Positions 10,463 to 21,207 of a DNA stretch of 64,000 bases are shown piece after piece. How positions within the stretch are numbered: position 1 is the stretch's first letter; every line of letters starts with the position of its first letter. This stretch comes from Mallotus nudiflorus (Eukaryota; Streptophyta; Magnoliopsida; Malpighiales; Euphorbiaceae), in the NCBI GenBank assembly GCA_947683625.1, contig CANTUR010000279.1, positions 1,892,501 through 1,956,500 on the forward strand. The letters run 5' to 3'. The position numbers and the translations under genes are program-made. The notes beneath the pieces were generated by a model. The model ran no database searches. It was not told the DNA's origin and saw nothing but the letters and a program-made list of their open reading frames with translations.

Positions 10463-11430
10463 TTAAGAGAAATGAATTGTTTTTCCTTTTTTTGCTATTG
10501 TTTCATCAGAGGATTGTGTTTGAGAGGGGGTTTTTAATGAGGATTTAAATCCTTGAAAATTTGGAGGAATATTCAAGGGAGCTGTTGGTGCAGGAAATAA
10601 AGATTGGGTGGAAGAGGTTGTGTATGGTGAACTGGGAATTGAATAATGGTTGTACAAAAAACCCAAAGGATCTGGAGAGAAAGATTTTGAAGAGGTTTGT
10701 GAGGACAACTCTTCTTTCTTCCTTTTAAGATCTTTTTCAAGTTGGTCAACCTAGACTTTCAAGTTTAAAATTTTCGTTTCTTTCATTTAAATGCTATTCA
10801 ATGTGCCTTTGTTGCTGATAATTCACATAAGTTCCTGGTGCTTTATCTCTATCTGCCTTTGTAATTCTACATGAACTGCTGTCATTCATTTTTCAAAGAC
10901 CTGGAACTTTTTTTCTGCTAAATTCATATGTTCAGCAACTCCATCAATCTTTTCTTCAATAAGATTCAGTTTTATATTTTGAGCACAAGCATTCTGTGTC
11001 TACCAGTTGACTACTGCTTCAGCCGAAGTTGTTTGTCTAGGTCTGCCATCTGCATCAACAATGTTTAATTCCAGGATAAAAGGCTGCATGGTAATTTGGT
11101 TTTTTGTTTCTTTGGTTAAAGGAGGAAAGTCTATGGGTTGGAACATACAGATTTGGGGTAAAGACTTTGGCTTTTGAATCTCGGCTGAGTTTTCTTTTCT
11201 TACCCATTTCAAAGATTTTTTGTAACTTGGGAGAGGAGCTGACTTAGGTTTCGGCTAGGAAGGAGGTATTTGAGGCTTGCAAGGTTCAGGAGGAATATTT
11301 TGAGTAGCTGGTGGTTTGTACCAAGCAGGAGGAGAATATGATACAAGATAATCATATTTTCCTGAAGGTTGTCCCAGAGTGCAGATGCTTGAATCTCCAT
11401 CTTCATATCTTCTTCTAAATTCCTTTTCAC
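10463..11430 (-). pseudogene. Viral region between movement protein and coat core
   Basis: Several short minus-strand frames (11430-11209, 11212-11000, 10708-10463) in different phases cover this stretch. They are proline- and serine-rich with no recognised domain. Just upstream (11440-11560) the translation is rich in cysteine and aspartate and then lysine. This probably represents the linker and N-terminal coat region of the ancestral polyprotein, broken by frameshifts. Confidence 0.4.
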
Positions 11431-11608
11431 TATATTTTCCTAGAAATTTCTTCTTTTTCTTTTTCTTCTCATCATCATCAAAGTAGGATGCAGCACAACA
11501 ATCATCACAATCACAATAATCAAAATAACAGTGACCATCACGCTTAAAAGCATAGACTAGTCTTCCAGAATTATCAAAAAAGGCTATAGGAATGTTATCT
11601 TCTGAATC

Positions 11609-12271
11609 CTAAGGATTGATCATAAACTGTGTATTAAAAACTATAGGAGTCTCTTGTTTTCTCCTAAAGATCGTATTAACTGATCCATCAGATCTTTTGA
11701 TATGCACTGGGTCTGTACCTTGAATTGGCTCTATTGTCTCATGCAACTTCTCATAATTGGTGATCCATTTTTCTAGGAATAATATTAACAAATCATTCCT
11801 AGAAAGTTGTTTAGGTGTGTGGATACACGTGGGAGTATTATGAGAGTCTATTTTTATGAACAAAGCATCATTTTGGACACAAGGTAGTGATAGGTTAATA
11901 GCATGGTTTTGGAGACGGTAGACAATTTGGTAGTGAAGGGTGGCTACTTTGGCTGTGGAGATTTGTTCAGCACTGAGGATCTGGAGTTGGACTTTTAAAG
12001 CTGTCAAGGCATGGGGATCAAAAAGGGCAAGATTATAATTTGCGAAAAATGTAAAGAATATTGAGCCAACATTTAAGGATGTCTCTACGGTCCCAATTAC
12101 AGCATGTTGATACTGTTTATATCTAGAATCCAAAAGAGCGATCCTAGAGAAAATAGGTTGCCTTGCTCTGCCATGGTAGGAGAGTCCTAACCTTATAGCT
12201 CCAAAGTGGATGTGAGTGTATCCCTGGTTAAGCCAAGTTCTTAGAAATTCTGGAGGAATTTCTAAGGTCAT
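11609..12271 (-). pseudogene. Viral movement protein (30K superfamily) core
   Basis: A 220-codon open frame with the caulimovirid movement-protein core: HIHFGAIRLGLSYHGRAR, then IALLDSRYKQYQHAVIGTVE and a run around FANYNLALFDPHALTALKVQ, ending near HYQIVYRLQNHA. These proteins form tubules through plasmodesmata for cell-to-cell spread. The frame is open here, but the N-terminal part lies in other frames (12388-12600), so the gene is broken. Confidence 0.85.
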
Positions 12272-12387
12272 GAATTATTCTGTCTGAGAGGCTAGTATAT
12301 GGTGTTGATCAAAGCTAAAGGCTTGAACATATTCTTTTATAGAAGAAGTGGGTCGGTTCATAAGACCTTTAAAAGATTGTTTCTAGT

Positions 12388-12640
12388 TTATTTTGGATTT
12401 TGAAAAGGCATCATAAGGGTCCAACAGGGGAAACTTTGATTCTTCAATCTTTTGGTCTTCAGGAAGGTAAGTAAATTCATACAAGTAATCGATCTTTTTC
12501 TGGGTGGTTTGTTTGATGGGGGGTGATAGGGTAACAGCAACAGACTTAGTTGGTATATACTTATAATCACATATTACAGAGGGAGTAGAAGAGGGAACAT
12601 AAGAGCTTTATGGTTCTATCATGTTTAAGAATTTCTTCTT
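12388..12640 (-). pseudogene. Viral movement-protein N-terminal region and leader end
   Basis: Short minus-strand frames upstream of the movement-protein core. One frame gives a basic stretch, another a segment rich in charged residues that is more likely the true N-terminus. The viral sequence fades into copia leader around 12640. No motif fixes the boundary. Confidence 0.4.
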
Positions 12641-13066
12641 TTTTAGTCTTCATATAAATTATAACAATTCCACCTTATGGACTTAATTATACATTTTATA
12701 ATGCCAATGGTATGGACTTAATTAATGCCAAGGACCAAGAATGGCAATGGGTACCTGAGGTCCGTAACATTAAGAGCTTGATTAATGAAATATCACACAA
12801 GATGTGATGACGGGAAAATGTCACTTATAAATTTTAATATTTCAAGAATGGCAAAGGGTACCTAAGGAATATTATAATTTATTAAGAACTTCATCACCCA
12901 CTAGAAATCCATCCAACAAGGGATTTTAGTTTCCTACTTGGAAGAATAGGATCCGCCAAATTAGTGGGAAATCATTAAAGATTAAAGACCAAATCTAATG
13001 ATTTTATTTTTATACAATGTCATTTAAACTAACTTATTTTGTTACCTTTACAGATAATTTGATAAT
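12641..13066 (+). other. Copia 5' leader, second part
   Basis: Non-coding continuation of the copia leader after the viral insertion. Several short phrases recur, such as AAGAATGGCAA followed by GGGTACCT at about 12737 and 12844, and TATGGACTTAATTA at about 12676 and 12712. The first gag codon is at 13067. Confidence 0.55.
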
Positions 13067-13935
13067 ATGAAATTATCAAACCCACTCTTCGTCATACTAG
13101 ACCAATATAGGCTCACAGGCCCAAACTTTGTAGATTGGCTAAGGAATCTAAAAGTAGTTTTGGCTTCCGAAGAAATACTATATGTATTAGAACAACCACT
13201 ACCTAAGTCACTTCCCACAAATGCTTCTCAGGAGGAGCAAGACACTCTTAAAAATTGGAAAAAGCATGATTTGTAAGCACATTGCATTATGTGGGCTTCT
13301 ATGAGTACTGATATCCATCGACAACATGAGAAGTACAATAGTGCAAATGAAATCCTACTTCACCTGAAAGAGCTATTTGGTGAATAGAGTAGGACCGCTA
13401 GATATGAGATATCAAAGTGGTTATTTTGTGATAAAATGAAAGAAAGTGAGGATGTGGTAGTCCATATGAACTCAATGATAAGATCAATTGAGGAACTAGA
13501 AAGTCTAGATTTTTAAATGGACTTCCATCTCTAAATGGATTTGATCCTGCAATCACTTCCTAAATCATTTGGGCAGACCATTGCAAATTTTCATATAAAT
13601 AAAATAGATTGTACACTTGCTAATTTATTGAACATGCTTGTAACAGCCCAAAAGGCAATACAAGGCAGCAAGGGGAAGGAGACTATTCTTATTGCTTCTT
13701 TTAGTAAGACTAAAAAAGAAGAGTTATAAGAAAAAGAAAGGCAAGACAAATGTTGTCAAGCCTATAGGTAGAATAGCCAAATCTCAAGGCAAGGGACAGG
13801 TGAGGGAAGACCCAAACAAGGGTAATTGTTACTATTGTGAAGGTAAAGGACATTGGAAAAGAAATTGTCCTAAGTTCCTTAAGTCTTTACAGACTAAAAG
13901 AAAGGATAATTTTAGAGAAGGTATGTTTTTCTCTA
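13067..13935 (+). pseudogene. Copia gag (decayed)
   Basis: Begins MKLSNPLFVILDQYRLTGPN with the typical copia gag motif for a tryptophan-containing N-terminus (NFVDWLRNLK). It continues in the same general frame through several stops (13276, 13387 and others). A CCHC zinc knuckle CYYCEGKGHWKRNC is readable at about 13828-13869. Gag forms the virus-like particle and the knuckle packages RNA. At least three stops and a frame change make it non-functional. Confidence 0.8.
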
Positions 13936-13964
13936 ACTTTTATAAATGTTCTAATGGTTCATCA

Positions 13965-14133
13965 AATGCATGGGTATTGGATACCAATGCTAGTTCTCAC
14001 ATTTTTTTTTATCTTTACAGGATCTAGCAAATAAGAGAAAGTTGAAGCCTAATGAAGTAACCTTAATAGTGCAAATGTTGCAGCTAAAGTTATAGGGTCA
14101 ACTTCAATAGATCTTTGTAATCATATTTTATTA
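13965..14133 (+). pseudogene. Copia protease remnant
   Basis: AWVLDTNASSHI follows the zinc knuckle. The copia aspartic protease consensus is D-T/S-G-A-S; here the glycine is asparagine, so the active site is altered. A T-run and stops follow. Confidence 0.6.
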
Positions 14134-15300
14134 TTGGATGATGTATTATATGTACCTAATGCTTATAGAAACATAGTCTCTATTTCTAGTTTGACTAGAA
14201 AAGGTTATGAATTTTTATTTAAAAGAAACATATGTAATATTTACTTTGGAAGTAATATTATTGGCTTAGGTTATTTAATACATGGTTTATATTATATTAA
14301 TAATAATTCCAATAATAATGAGCTTCAATTTATGAGTAATAAATATGCAATGCTAATTGAAAATACTTCTAATTCTAAACATCTATGGCACTTAAGATTA
14401 TGTCATATTGCTGAACATAGGATCACTAAGTTAGAAAAGATGGGAATCTTAAGCAATCTTGAATCCGCATCTAATCCAACTTATGAAGCTTGTCTTCAGG
14501 GCAAGATGACTATATCACCATTTGTAGGACAAATGGCAAGAGCCACTGATATATTAGAAATCATACATAGTGATGTATGTGGGCCATTTTCTGAAATGGC
14601 TAGAGGTGGATTTTACTACTTTATAACCTTTATAAATGATCTATCAAGATATGGGTATTTATTTCTTATGAAGAATAAATTTGAATCTTTTGAAAAGTTC
14701 AAAGAATTCAAAGCCCAAGTAGAAAACCAAACTGGGAAAAATATTAAAACTCTGAGATCATATCAAAGAGGTGAATACTTGAGTGCCGAGTTTATTGAGT
14801 TCCTAAAGGAACATGGCATTGTATCTCAACTCACACCGCCTGGAACACCTCAATTAAATGGAGTGTCTAAAAGGCAAAATTGTACTTTATTGGATATGGT
14901 ACGATCGATGATGAGTTATACGGATCTTCCTATTTTTCTTTGGGGTCATGCACTCCAAACTGCCTGTTATATCCTTAATCGTATTCCATCCAAATCCGTA
15001 TCTACTACACCATATCAGATATGACATGCTAGAACACCAAGTCTTAAACATGTTAAGATTTAGGGATGTCCAGTTTTTATCAAAAAATTAAAGTCGGACA
15101 AGTTGGATGTGAAATCGATAAAAGGAAGGTTTGTTGGATATCCTAAAGATAGTTTAGGATATTACTTTTATCTTTCTGTTGACAAATAGTTATTGTAAGC
15201 AGAGATGCCATTTTTATTAAGAAAGAATTTCTAAAGGAAGGTGGCATAGGAAAGAAGATAATATTAGATGAAGAGTCATCTAAAGAAACATAACAAACTG
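14134..15300 (+). pseudogene. Copia integrase with two lost catalytic residues
   Basis: A 296-codon open frame covers the gag-pre-integrase zinc region (HLWHLRLCHIAEHRI... with C in YEACLQGK) and the integrase core. The first catalytic aspartate is kept in IIHSDVCGPF. The second, expected in LRSDxGGEY, is tyrosine (LRSYQRGEYLS), and the glutamate expected in GVxERxN is lysine (GVSKRQN). The protein would therefore be catalytically dead even where the frame is open. It breaks at 15024; weak similarity continues to about 15300. Confidence 0.85.
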
Positions 15301-15305
15301 ATCAA

Positions 15306-16490
15306 ATGAATATTAATCAACTCGAGGAGCCTATTCCAATTGAAAATATCATCACACTAACTCCTAGAAAATCTCGTAGGGCATCTCATCCTCCAGAGAG
15401 ATATGGCCTTCTACATGATATGCAAAAGTTGCATGCTCATGAAGATAGTCTTCATATAGATGATCCTACCACATATGAAGAAGCTTTATCTGATAAAGAT
15501 TCTTCTAATTGGATTAATGCTATAAAAATAGAAATGGATTCCATGTATGCAAATGAAGTCTAGACACTTATTGATCCTCCAAAAGGTATTGTACCTATTG
15601 GATGTAAATGGATCTTCAAGAGAAAGACCGATATAGATGGAAAGGTTAACATCTTTAAAGCTAGGCTTATAGCGAAAGGGTTTCACCAAAGAGAAGGGGT
15701 CGATTATGAAGAGACCTTTTCTCTAGTAGCCATGCTTAAATCCATTCGAATTCTTTTAGCTATAGTTGCACACTATGATTATGAGGTTTGGCAAATGGAT
15801 GTCAAGACTGCATTCCTTAATGGTTATCTTAAGGAAGAAATTTTCATGGAGCAACCCAAGGGTTTTGAATCCAAGGAAAGCTCTAAAGTGTGTAAGCTTA
15901 ATAGATCAATCTATCGCTTAAAGAAAGCTTCCAGGAGTTGGAATCATCGTTTTGATGAGGCTATTTGTTCTTATGATTTCATAAAGAATCAAGATGAGCC
16001 TTGTGTTTATAAGAAGGTTAGTGGGAGTCAAATCACTTTCCTAGTCTTGTATGTGGATGATATTTTATTAATTGGAAATGATATAGGAATGATGACTTCT
16101 GTAAAAGTCTGGTTATCTAAAACTTTCTCTATGAAAGACTTAGGGGAGGCAACTTATATTCTCGGGATTTGACTTTATAGAGATAGATCGAAAAGAATGA
16201 TAGGTCTATCCCAAAGTCTTTACTTGGAAAAGATATTGAAGAGGTTCAATATGCTTGAATCCAAGAGAGGATTGTTACCATTTAGGCATGGTGTTCATTT
16301 ATCCAAGAGTATGTCTCCCAAGACACCCGAGGAAATGGAACAAATGGCTAAAATTCCTTATGCTTTAGCAATAGGAAGCTTAATGTATGATATGTTGTGT
16401 ACTAGGCCTGACATTGCCTATGTTGTTAGTGTGACTAGCAGGTTTCAATCTAATCCAGGTTTTGAACACTGGATAGCTGTTAAATAAATC
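15306..16490 (+). pseudogene. Copia reverse transcriptase (broken)
   Basis: Copia RT read across three open segments. It shows the linker SRRASHPPERYG, then YEEALSDKDSSNWINAIKIE, KARLIAKGF-like and QMDVKTAFLNGYLKEE motifs, CKLNRSIYRLKKASRSW, the catalytic LYVDDILLIGND (about 16048-16083) and the downstream RPDIAYVV motif. Stops at about 15561 and 16171 interrupt it. The polymerase copied the element's RNA in virus-like particles. Confidence 0.87.
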
Positions 16491-16499
16491 TTTAAGTAC

Positions 16500-16982
16500 T
16501 TGAGAAGAACTAAAGATTTGATCTTAACTTATGGAGAAGGTGATTTACAGATTAATGGCTTTATAGATTCTGATTTTCAATCAGACATGGATGATAGAAA
16601 GTCTATATCTGGGTTTATTTTCATCTGTAATGGTGGTGCAGTGAGTTGGAAAAGTTCCAAACAAAGTATCACTATTGATTCCACTACAAAAGCTGAGTAT
16701 ATAGCTGCATCAGATGCTGCTAAAGAAGATGTTTGGATTAGGAAGTTCGTTATAGAACTACAAGTTGTTCCTTCCATTGAGCTTCCAATTTCTCTCTATT
16801 ATGACAACAATGAAGCCATAGCATTGGCAAAGGAACCAAGGTCTCACCAGAAATCCAAACATATAGAAAGGCGTTTTCATATTATTCGAGAACTTAATGG
16901 CAAGGGCAAAGTGGTCATCCAAAAGGTAGCTTCAGCTGACAATGTTGCTGATCCACTAACTAAAGTGCTCACACAACTATAG
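16500..16982 (+). pseudogene. Copia RNase H
   Basis: A 160-codon open frame with the copia RNase H signatures: IDSDFQSDMDDRKSISGF, VSWKSSKQSITIDSTTKAEYIA, and SLYYDNNEAIALAKEP, ending with KHIERRFHIIRE and ADPLTK. The acidic catalytic residues appear present. It ends 70 bases before the 3' LTR, which is normal for copia pol. Confidence 0.88.
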
Positions 16983-17035
16983 TTAGATGGTCATCTTGAA
17001 AAGATGGGTCTTAAATATTATAGTAAATGGCACTA

Positions 17036-17050
17036 GTGCAAGTGGGAGAT
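17036..17050 (+). promoter_or_regulatory. Polypurine tract
   Basis: GCAAGTGGGAGAT immediately before the 3' LTR; primes plus-strand synthesis. Confidence 0.8.
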
Positions 17051-19209
17051 TGTTAGTATAAGGTATGCCCTAGTGTTATTCTTGTAATTATTTAGACATT
17101 ATATATAATCCCTATGGCAATAAAATATTCTTTTAAATAAATATGTTATTTTTTTGAGTATTTATCCTTTAGTATTATGTTGAATAAATTTATTATCAAA
17201 AAGTTGATAATATGAGTTATAAATTTATTCAGTACATTTACTATAAATTGTTCATAGTCAATTAATTAATATTTGGATAATATTAATTAGACTATCACCT
17301 CTGTCTATTTTCCTTGATTAGTGTTAGAAACTAATAGTGGGAGGTAGTGAAACTCATGCTACTTGATATGAGTAATCAGAATAGACATGTGGATACTCAT
17401 TGGATGGGTTAATCGAATAATGACATTAGTATTGTGATTGCAAGGATATTCACATATAATTAACAATCACAATCTAGATTATAATGGTGCATATAGTCCT
17501 TTGACTTGAGGTGACATAGTCATCCATATTTAGGTGGTTAGAGTTTCTTACTGCTTACATACTTGTGTTAATCATCACATGGGTATATGGCGTGTGGTGG
17601 CTCTAATTAGTTAAATGTAGGGATGAATGTTTAACCAAGATGGGATTCATTACCTGGTGTGAACCGGGATAGATCCTATGCTATCTAAGTTTATTCTTGA
17701 TGAATAAATTCCTGGCTAGGATAAATACAACACAGTTTGAAAAAGAGTTTCAGTACTATAAAGAGTTCTATTATTTGCTATATTTTATCAAGAATTAAAA
17801 CTTAAGATGAGGTCATATAATAAAGAGTTTGATAATACCTTGACTCTAGGCTATATTGGGATCTTTAATGAAAGGAATTTAGTGCACGGTAATTATGATC
17901 AGGTTCGTGTGAATCATAATATGCATTCATTTCTAATTGGATAGTTGTGATATCGATACTAGGGGTCACTCACAGCTTATGAGAACTAAATGTGAATAAC
18001 TGGGATTTTCACATTTAGAATTGAAAAGAGTTTCAAATAATATTAAATGTTAATATTCTATTTTCTCATTGCCATTTAGACATGAACCTAGTAAGTCACA
18101 CCTTAAAGAGTTTTATTTATTCACTATAATATTAATCTAATTATTGATTAAAATATTTTAATTAATTAATCAAGATTAATAGAATTAGATTTATGTTTTG
18201 AACAATGATTCTAGTATATCATAAAATCTAATTCAAATAAGAGTATTATTTATTAATTAATATTGGATATTAATTAATATATATTAAATTAATAAATATA
18301 TATATATGTTGTTATTTATTTATGGACTTATATTAATGGTCCAAAATGGTTTGGACATAGGCCAAAATTTATTTTGGACCTAAGATTAATTAAAGTCCAT
18401 ATCTAAGTACATGTATAATTTAATATGTAAATTAATACGTTTGATGTATACTTTACATACAAATTTATACATTAATATATGTAGGTGGCAAGCTTAATTA
18501 TTGAATTAAGCAAGGTGGCATATTAATTAAGTGGATATTTCTAAAGTATGCCTAAGGTGTCATTTTTAATCATTTAGATGGATAAGTGTATACCTAAGGT
18601 GGCATACTTAATAATCACTTAATTAATTAATGCATACTTTTCCTTAGTGGAAAATTACTACACATATATCTTTTGATTTATCTAAGGCAAGTCAAGAGAC
18701 TTGGTAAGAGATAGATAAGGAAAAATAATGCTTAAGTGAGTTTTTGCTTAAAGAGTTAAGTAAAATCACTAAGTTATTTTGGTTATAATAAGATCATAAA
18801 CCAAAAATAAACACAACATATACTAAACATATACTCTATACTTGTGCTCTTAATTAAATTAGTACAAGTTACTAAGTTTAATTAACACAAGTAAGTGATA
18901 GATAAGGCTTTGGTGTTTCAAACTAGATGCCTTACATTTGGAGGGCTAAGCATTTGATTCAAGGAATTAAACATAAGGAATACTAAGCTCTATAACAAGT
19001 AAGTTTACAAACTTATAATTTATTTATTATTTGTTTGTATATTGCTTAATTTATTTAGTTATGTATTTCAATGCAATTTGAATCTTGGGCAAATGAAATT
19101 CTTCATTTTATGAAGGGTTATGATGAGCAAATTTTTAAAATTTACTCTATTTAGACTTGTGCTTACAACACATGTATTTATGTTTAAATACCATAACTGA
19201 TTTCTAACA
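17051..19209 (+). repeat. 3' LTR of large copia element (2159 bp)
   Basis: Aligns with 2462-4631. Differences are scattered and mostly single-base, so the insertion is old but the pair is still easily recognised. Ends TTTCTAACA, followed by ATTAA, the partner of GTTAA upstream of the 5' LTR. Confidence 0.92.
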
Positions 19210-20479
19210 ATTAAATCAACCATTAGTGGGCTCATATAATTACTATATCATCCTATGTAAAAGTCTCATATCATGCTCATTGTGCTCATGCTTTTCTTCT
19301 TCTTTATCATCATCTCTATCAATAAATAAATAATATTAAAACTGCCCACTATTAAATCTTATTCTTCTTCTAAGCTATTTCCTCTCACCCGTAATGGAAA
19401 CTTCGAATTTACTACTCCTCTAACCATCATTTGCCCTAGTTACAACCCTAATATTTAGAACTTGGACCCTATATTTTAAACAATTGATAACTTCTCAAAT
19501 AACTCTAGTTCTATCCTCTACTATTTTTAGCCTCTAATGTAATCTTACACATGAACCATTACTTTTATGGACTATGAAACACATCTGTAAACCTCCTCAG
19601 CTGCTCAACAAATCTACACTAAAATAATTAAAAATCTAATCCAAGATAATTACGCATTATGTATATAACCAACAATTTGATTCTCTATACAAATGGTATA
19701 AATTCAGATTTAAATTCCTGCAAAAAATAAATTACAAAATTTAAGAAACAATTTTAGAATTTTTTTTTAAATCAGGGATAATACACTCAGGTTGAGAGAT
19801 TGAAGAATCATCAGGGATAATACACTCAGGTTGAGAGATTCTAACAACATCGTTCCAAGTAAAGCTACTTGTGTTACTAGCAGTACTGGTGCTACTAGTA
19901 GTACTGGTGCTAAAAATGACTTATAAAGAGTGATACGTCAATTTTATTGAATAATGGTACGTGAAGAAGGAGAGTAATTATAGTGTTACTAAGGATAAGT
20001 AGAGAGAAGTCAAACAAGCTTGAAACTTGCCAGATACAACGGCTAGAGACAACAATTACCTCAATTTTTTAAAAAGTTTTAATGAGCTATCCTTTATAGT
20101 ACATTTCAAAAAAACAAATGAAGTAAAAAGAAGGTTTAGTCCCTTGTCAAGGCAGGATAATTGTACAGTCCATAAAGCCAGCCTAAAAGTGGTGAGAGCC
20201 CCTTCGAGTAAGAGGCATTATGTCTGTTGGTGATTTTTAATGATTCTCTCTTACACTAAAAAAATTCTATACATTAAATTCAATTCTATAATATGTCTGT
20301 TCTCTATAGAAGTCAAATTCGCCACTGCCAATTCTTTGACTTCTACAATTTTGCTTTTTCTTTGTCATCATTCATTCGAATTACATGTCACACAATGTCT
20401 TGCTCATTAGAAATTGCCTGCCCTACGATTAAGACTATCACTGATAACTTATTTCCAAAACTCCTAAGCTTAAGACCCT
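19210..20479. other. Intergenic DNA, no gene recognised
   Basis: AT-rich sequence with short meaningless open frames. It contains a 30-bp direct repeat (19772-19801 and 19811-19840) and a short duplicated AGTACTGGTGCTA near 19880-19910. Nothing else recognised. Confidence 0.5.
19772..19840. repeat. 30-bp direct repeat, 39-bp period
   Basis: The phrase beginning TCAGGGATAATACACTCAGG occurs at 19772 and again at 19811 without change, separated by nine bases. Confidence 0.9.
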
Positions 20480-21040
20480 ACAATTAATGAATAAAGGGCA
20501 AGGTGAGAGGTGGGGAGAGTCCCCACAAACACTCTGATGCCTAAGTTAAAGATTAGAAAGAGAGTTTGTATAGAGAGCAAGGAATAATTAGAATATAAGA
20601 GAATGAGATGATGTAGAATGAGAGGTATGGGGTCCTATTTATAGTGATGCTTAAATCTGAAAGGAGTAAGATTCCTTATAGGATAGGAATCTTAATCTTA
20701 GTATGAGAGTATTCCCTCTTTGATTAGGAGTCCTCTTTGGGGTAGAGTCCTTTCCATGAACGGATTCTACTACCTTCCCTGTCCAAGTAACCCTATTCAA
20801 AAAACAAAAACCCTTTGATTAAATAAGAATATATATAAGTGGTATTAAGAGTCCCCCCTCCCCTTAGGTATATTAGGATATTTATGTCTGTCATATCCAA
20901 GTAGAATATAGCACTTATGCTTTCATATAGAAAGTAGTTAGGTACTGTACAATGACATAGAAGGGTGAGTTAAGGTGGCCAGCCTCAATCATAAGAAGAA
21001 AGTAAAGCTTGATACCAAGTCTTAAAACCATCGTGTTGCT
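20480..21040 (-). mobile_element. Antisense 3' end of a gypsy-like non-autonomous LTR element
   Basis: On the minus strand a purine tract GGGGAGGGGGGACTC (about 20849-20863) precedes an LTR-like sequence starting TTAATACC at 20848. It runs through a promoter-like CACTATAAATAGGACC (about 20634-20649) to GTGGGGACTCTCCCC near 20515. The part upstream of the tract (20865-21035) is homologous to 24990-25190 of the next element, in opposite orientation. The lower boundary is uncertain. Confidence 0.65.
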
Positions 21041-21189
21041 GAGGCATCATTTAGAGCACACTAAATCTATGAGATCGAATGTAATAGATTAACCCGTTCA
21101 TGCAAAAATGGGGGAAACCCCGCCCTTTTACCCATTCTCCTCATCGATGCAGGTTCCACAAGCAAAAATATCAATTCAAAGTTATCAAG

Positions 21190-21207
21190 TGACGCCGTCT
21201 ATAGGAA
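21190..21207 (+). promoter_or_regulatory. Gypsy-type primer-binding site (decayed)
   Basis: TGACGCCGTCTATAGGAA matches TGGCGCCGTCTGTGGGAA except for three G-to-A changes. It lies two bases after the inferred LTR end. Confidence 0.6.

Larger units (their letters stand above)
5521..12640 (-). mobile_element. Endogenous pararetrovirus (Caulimoviridae), antisense, rearranged
   Basis: About one genome length of a plant pararetrovirus, read from high to low coordinates: movement protein, coat protein with zinc knuckle, aspartic protease, reverse transcriptase, RNase H, a C-terminal part, then promoter, poly(A) signal and a primer-binding-site-like sequence, followed by a second copy of a coat-protein segment. 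There is no integrase and there are no LTRs, which separates it from copia and gypsy elements. The gene order and the 30K movement protein are diagnostic of Caulimoviridae. A Florendovirus- or Petuvirus-like affiliation is possible but not shown. Reading frames are interrupted repeatedly, so it is a fossil. The right boundary is uncertain by tens of bases. Confidence 0.88.
2462..19209 (+). mobile_element. Large Ty1/copia retrotransposon with nested pararetrovirus
   Basis: A complete but decayed element of 16.7 kb. The two LTRs (2462-4631 and 17051-19209) are near-identical over about 2.16 kb, begin TGTTAGTATAAGG and end TTTCTAACA. A tRNA-Met primer-binding site follows the 5' LTR and a purine tract precedes the 3' LTR. 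Flanking 5-mers are GTTAA (2457-2461) and ATTAA (19210-19214), a target duplication with one G/A change. Domain order gag, zinc knuckle, protease, integrase, RT, RNase H fits copia. About 7.1 kb of antisense pararetrovirus sits in the leader. Without it the element would be about 9.6 kb. Stops and frameshifts show it is dead. Confidence 0.9.

Noticed and set aside
6629..12271. Possibility that the pararetrovirus is still replication-competent
   Set aside because: Stops and frameshifts separate the domains, the protease triad is altered and the genome is rearranged at the primer-binding site.
15486..15689. Minus-strand frame across copia RT
   Set aside because: Shadow of the RT coding sequence on the other strand.
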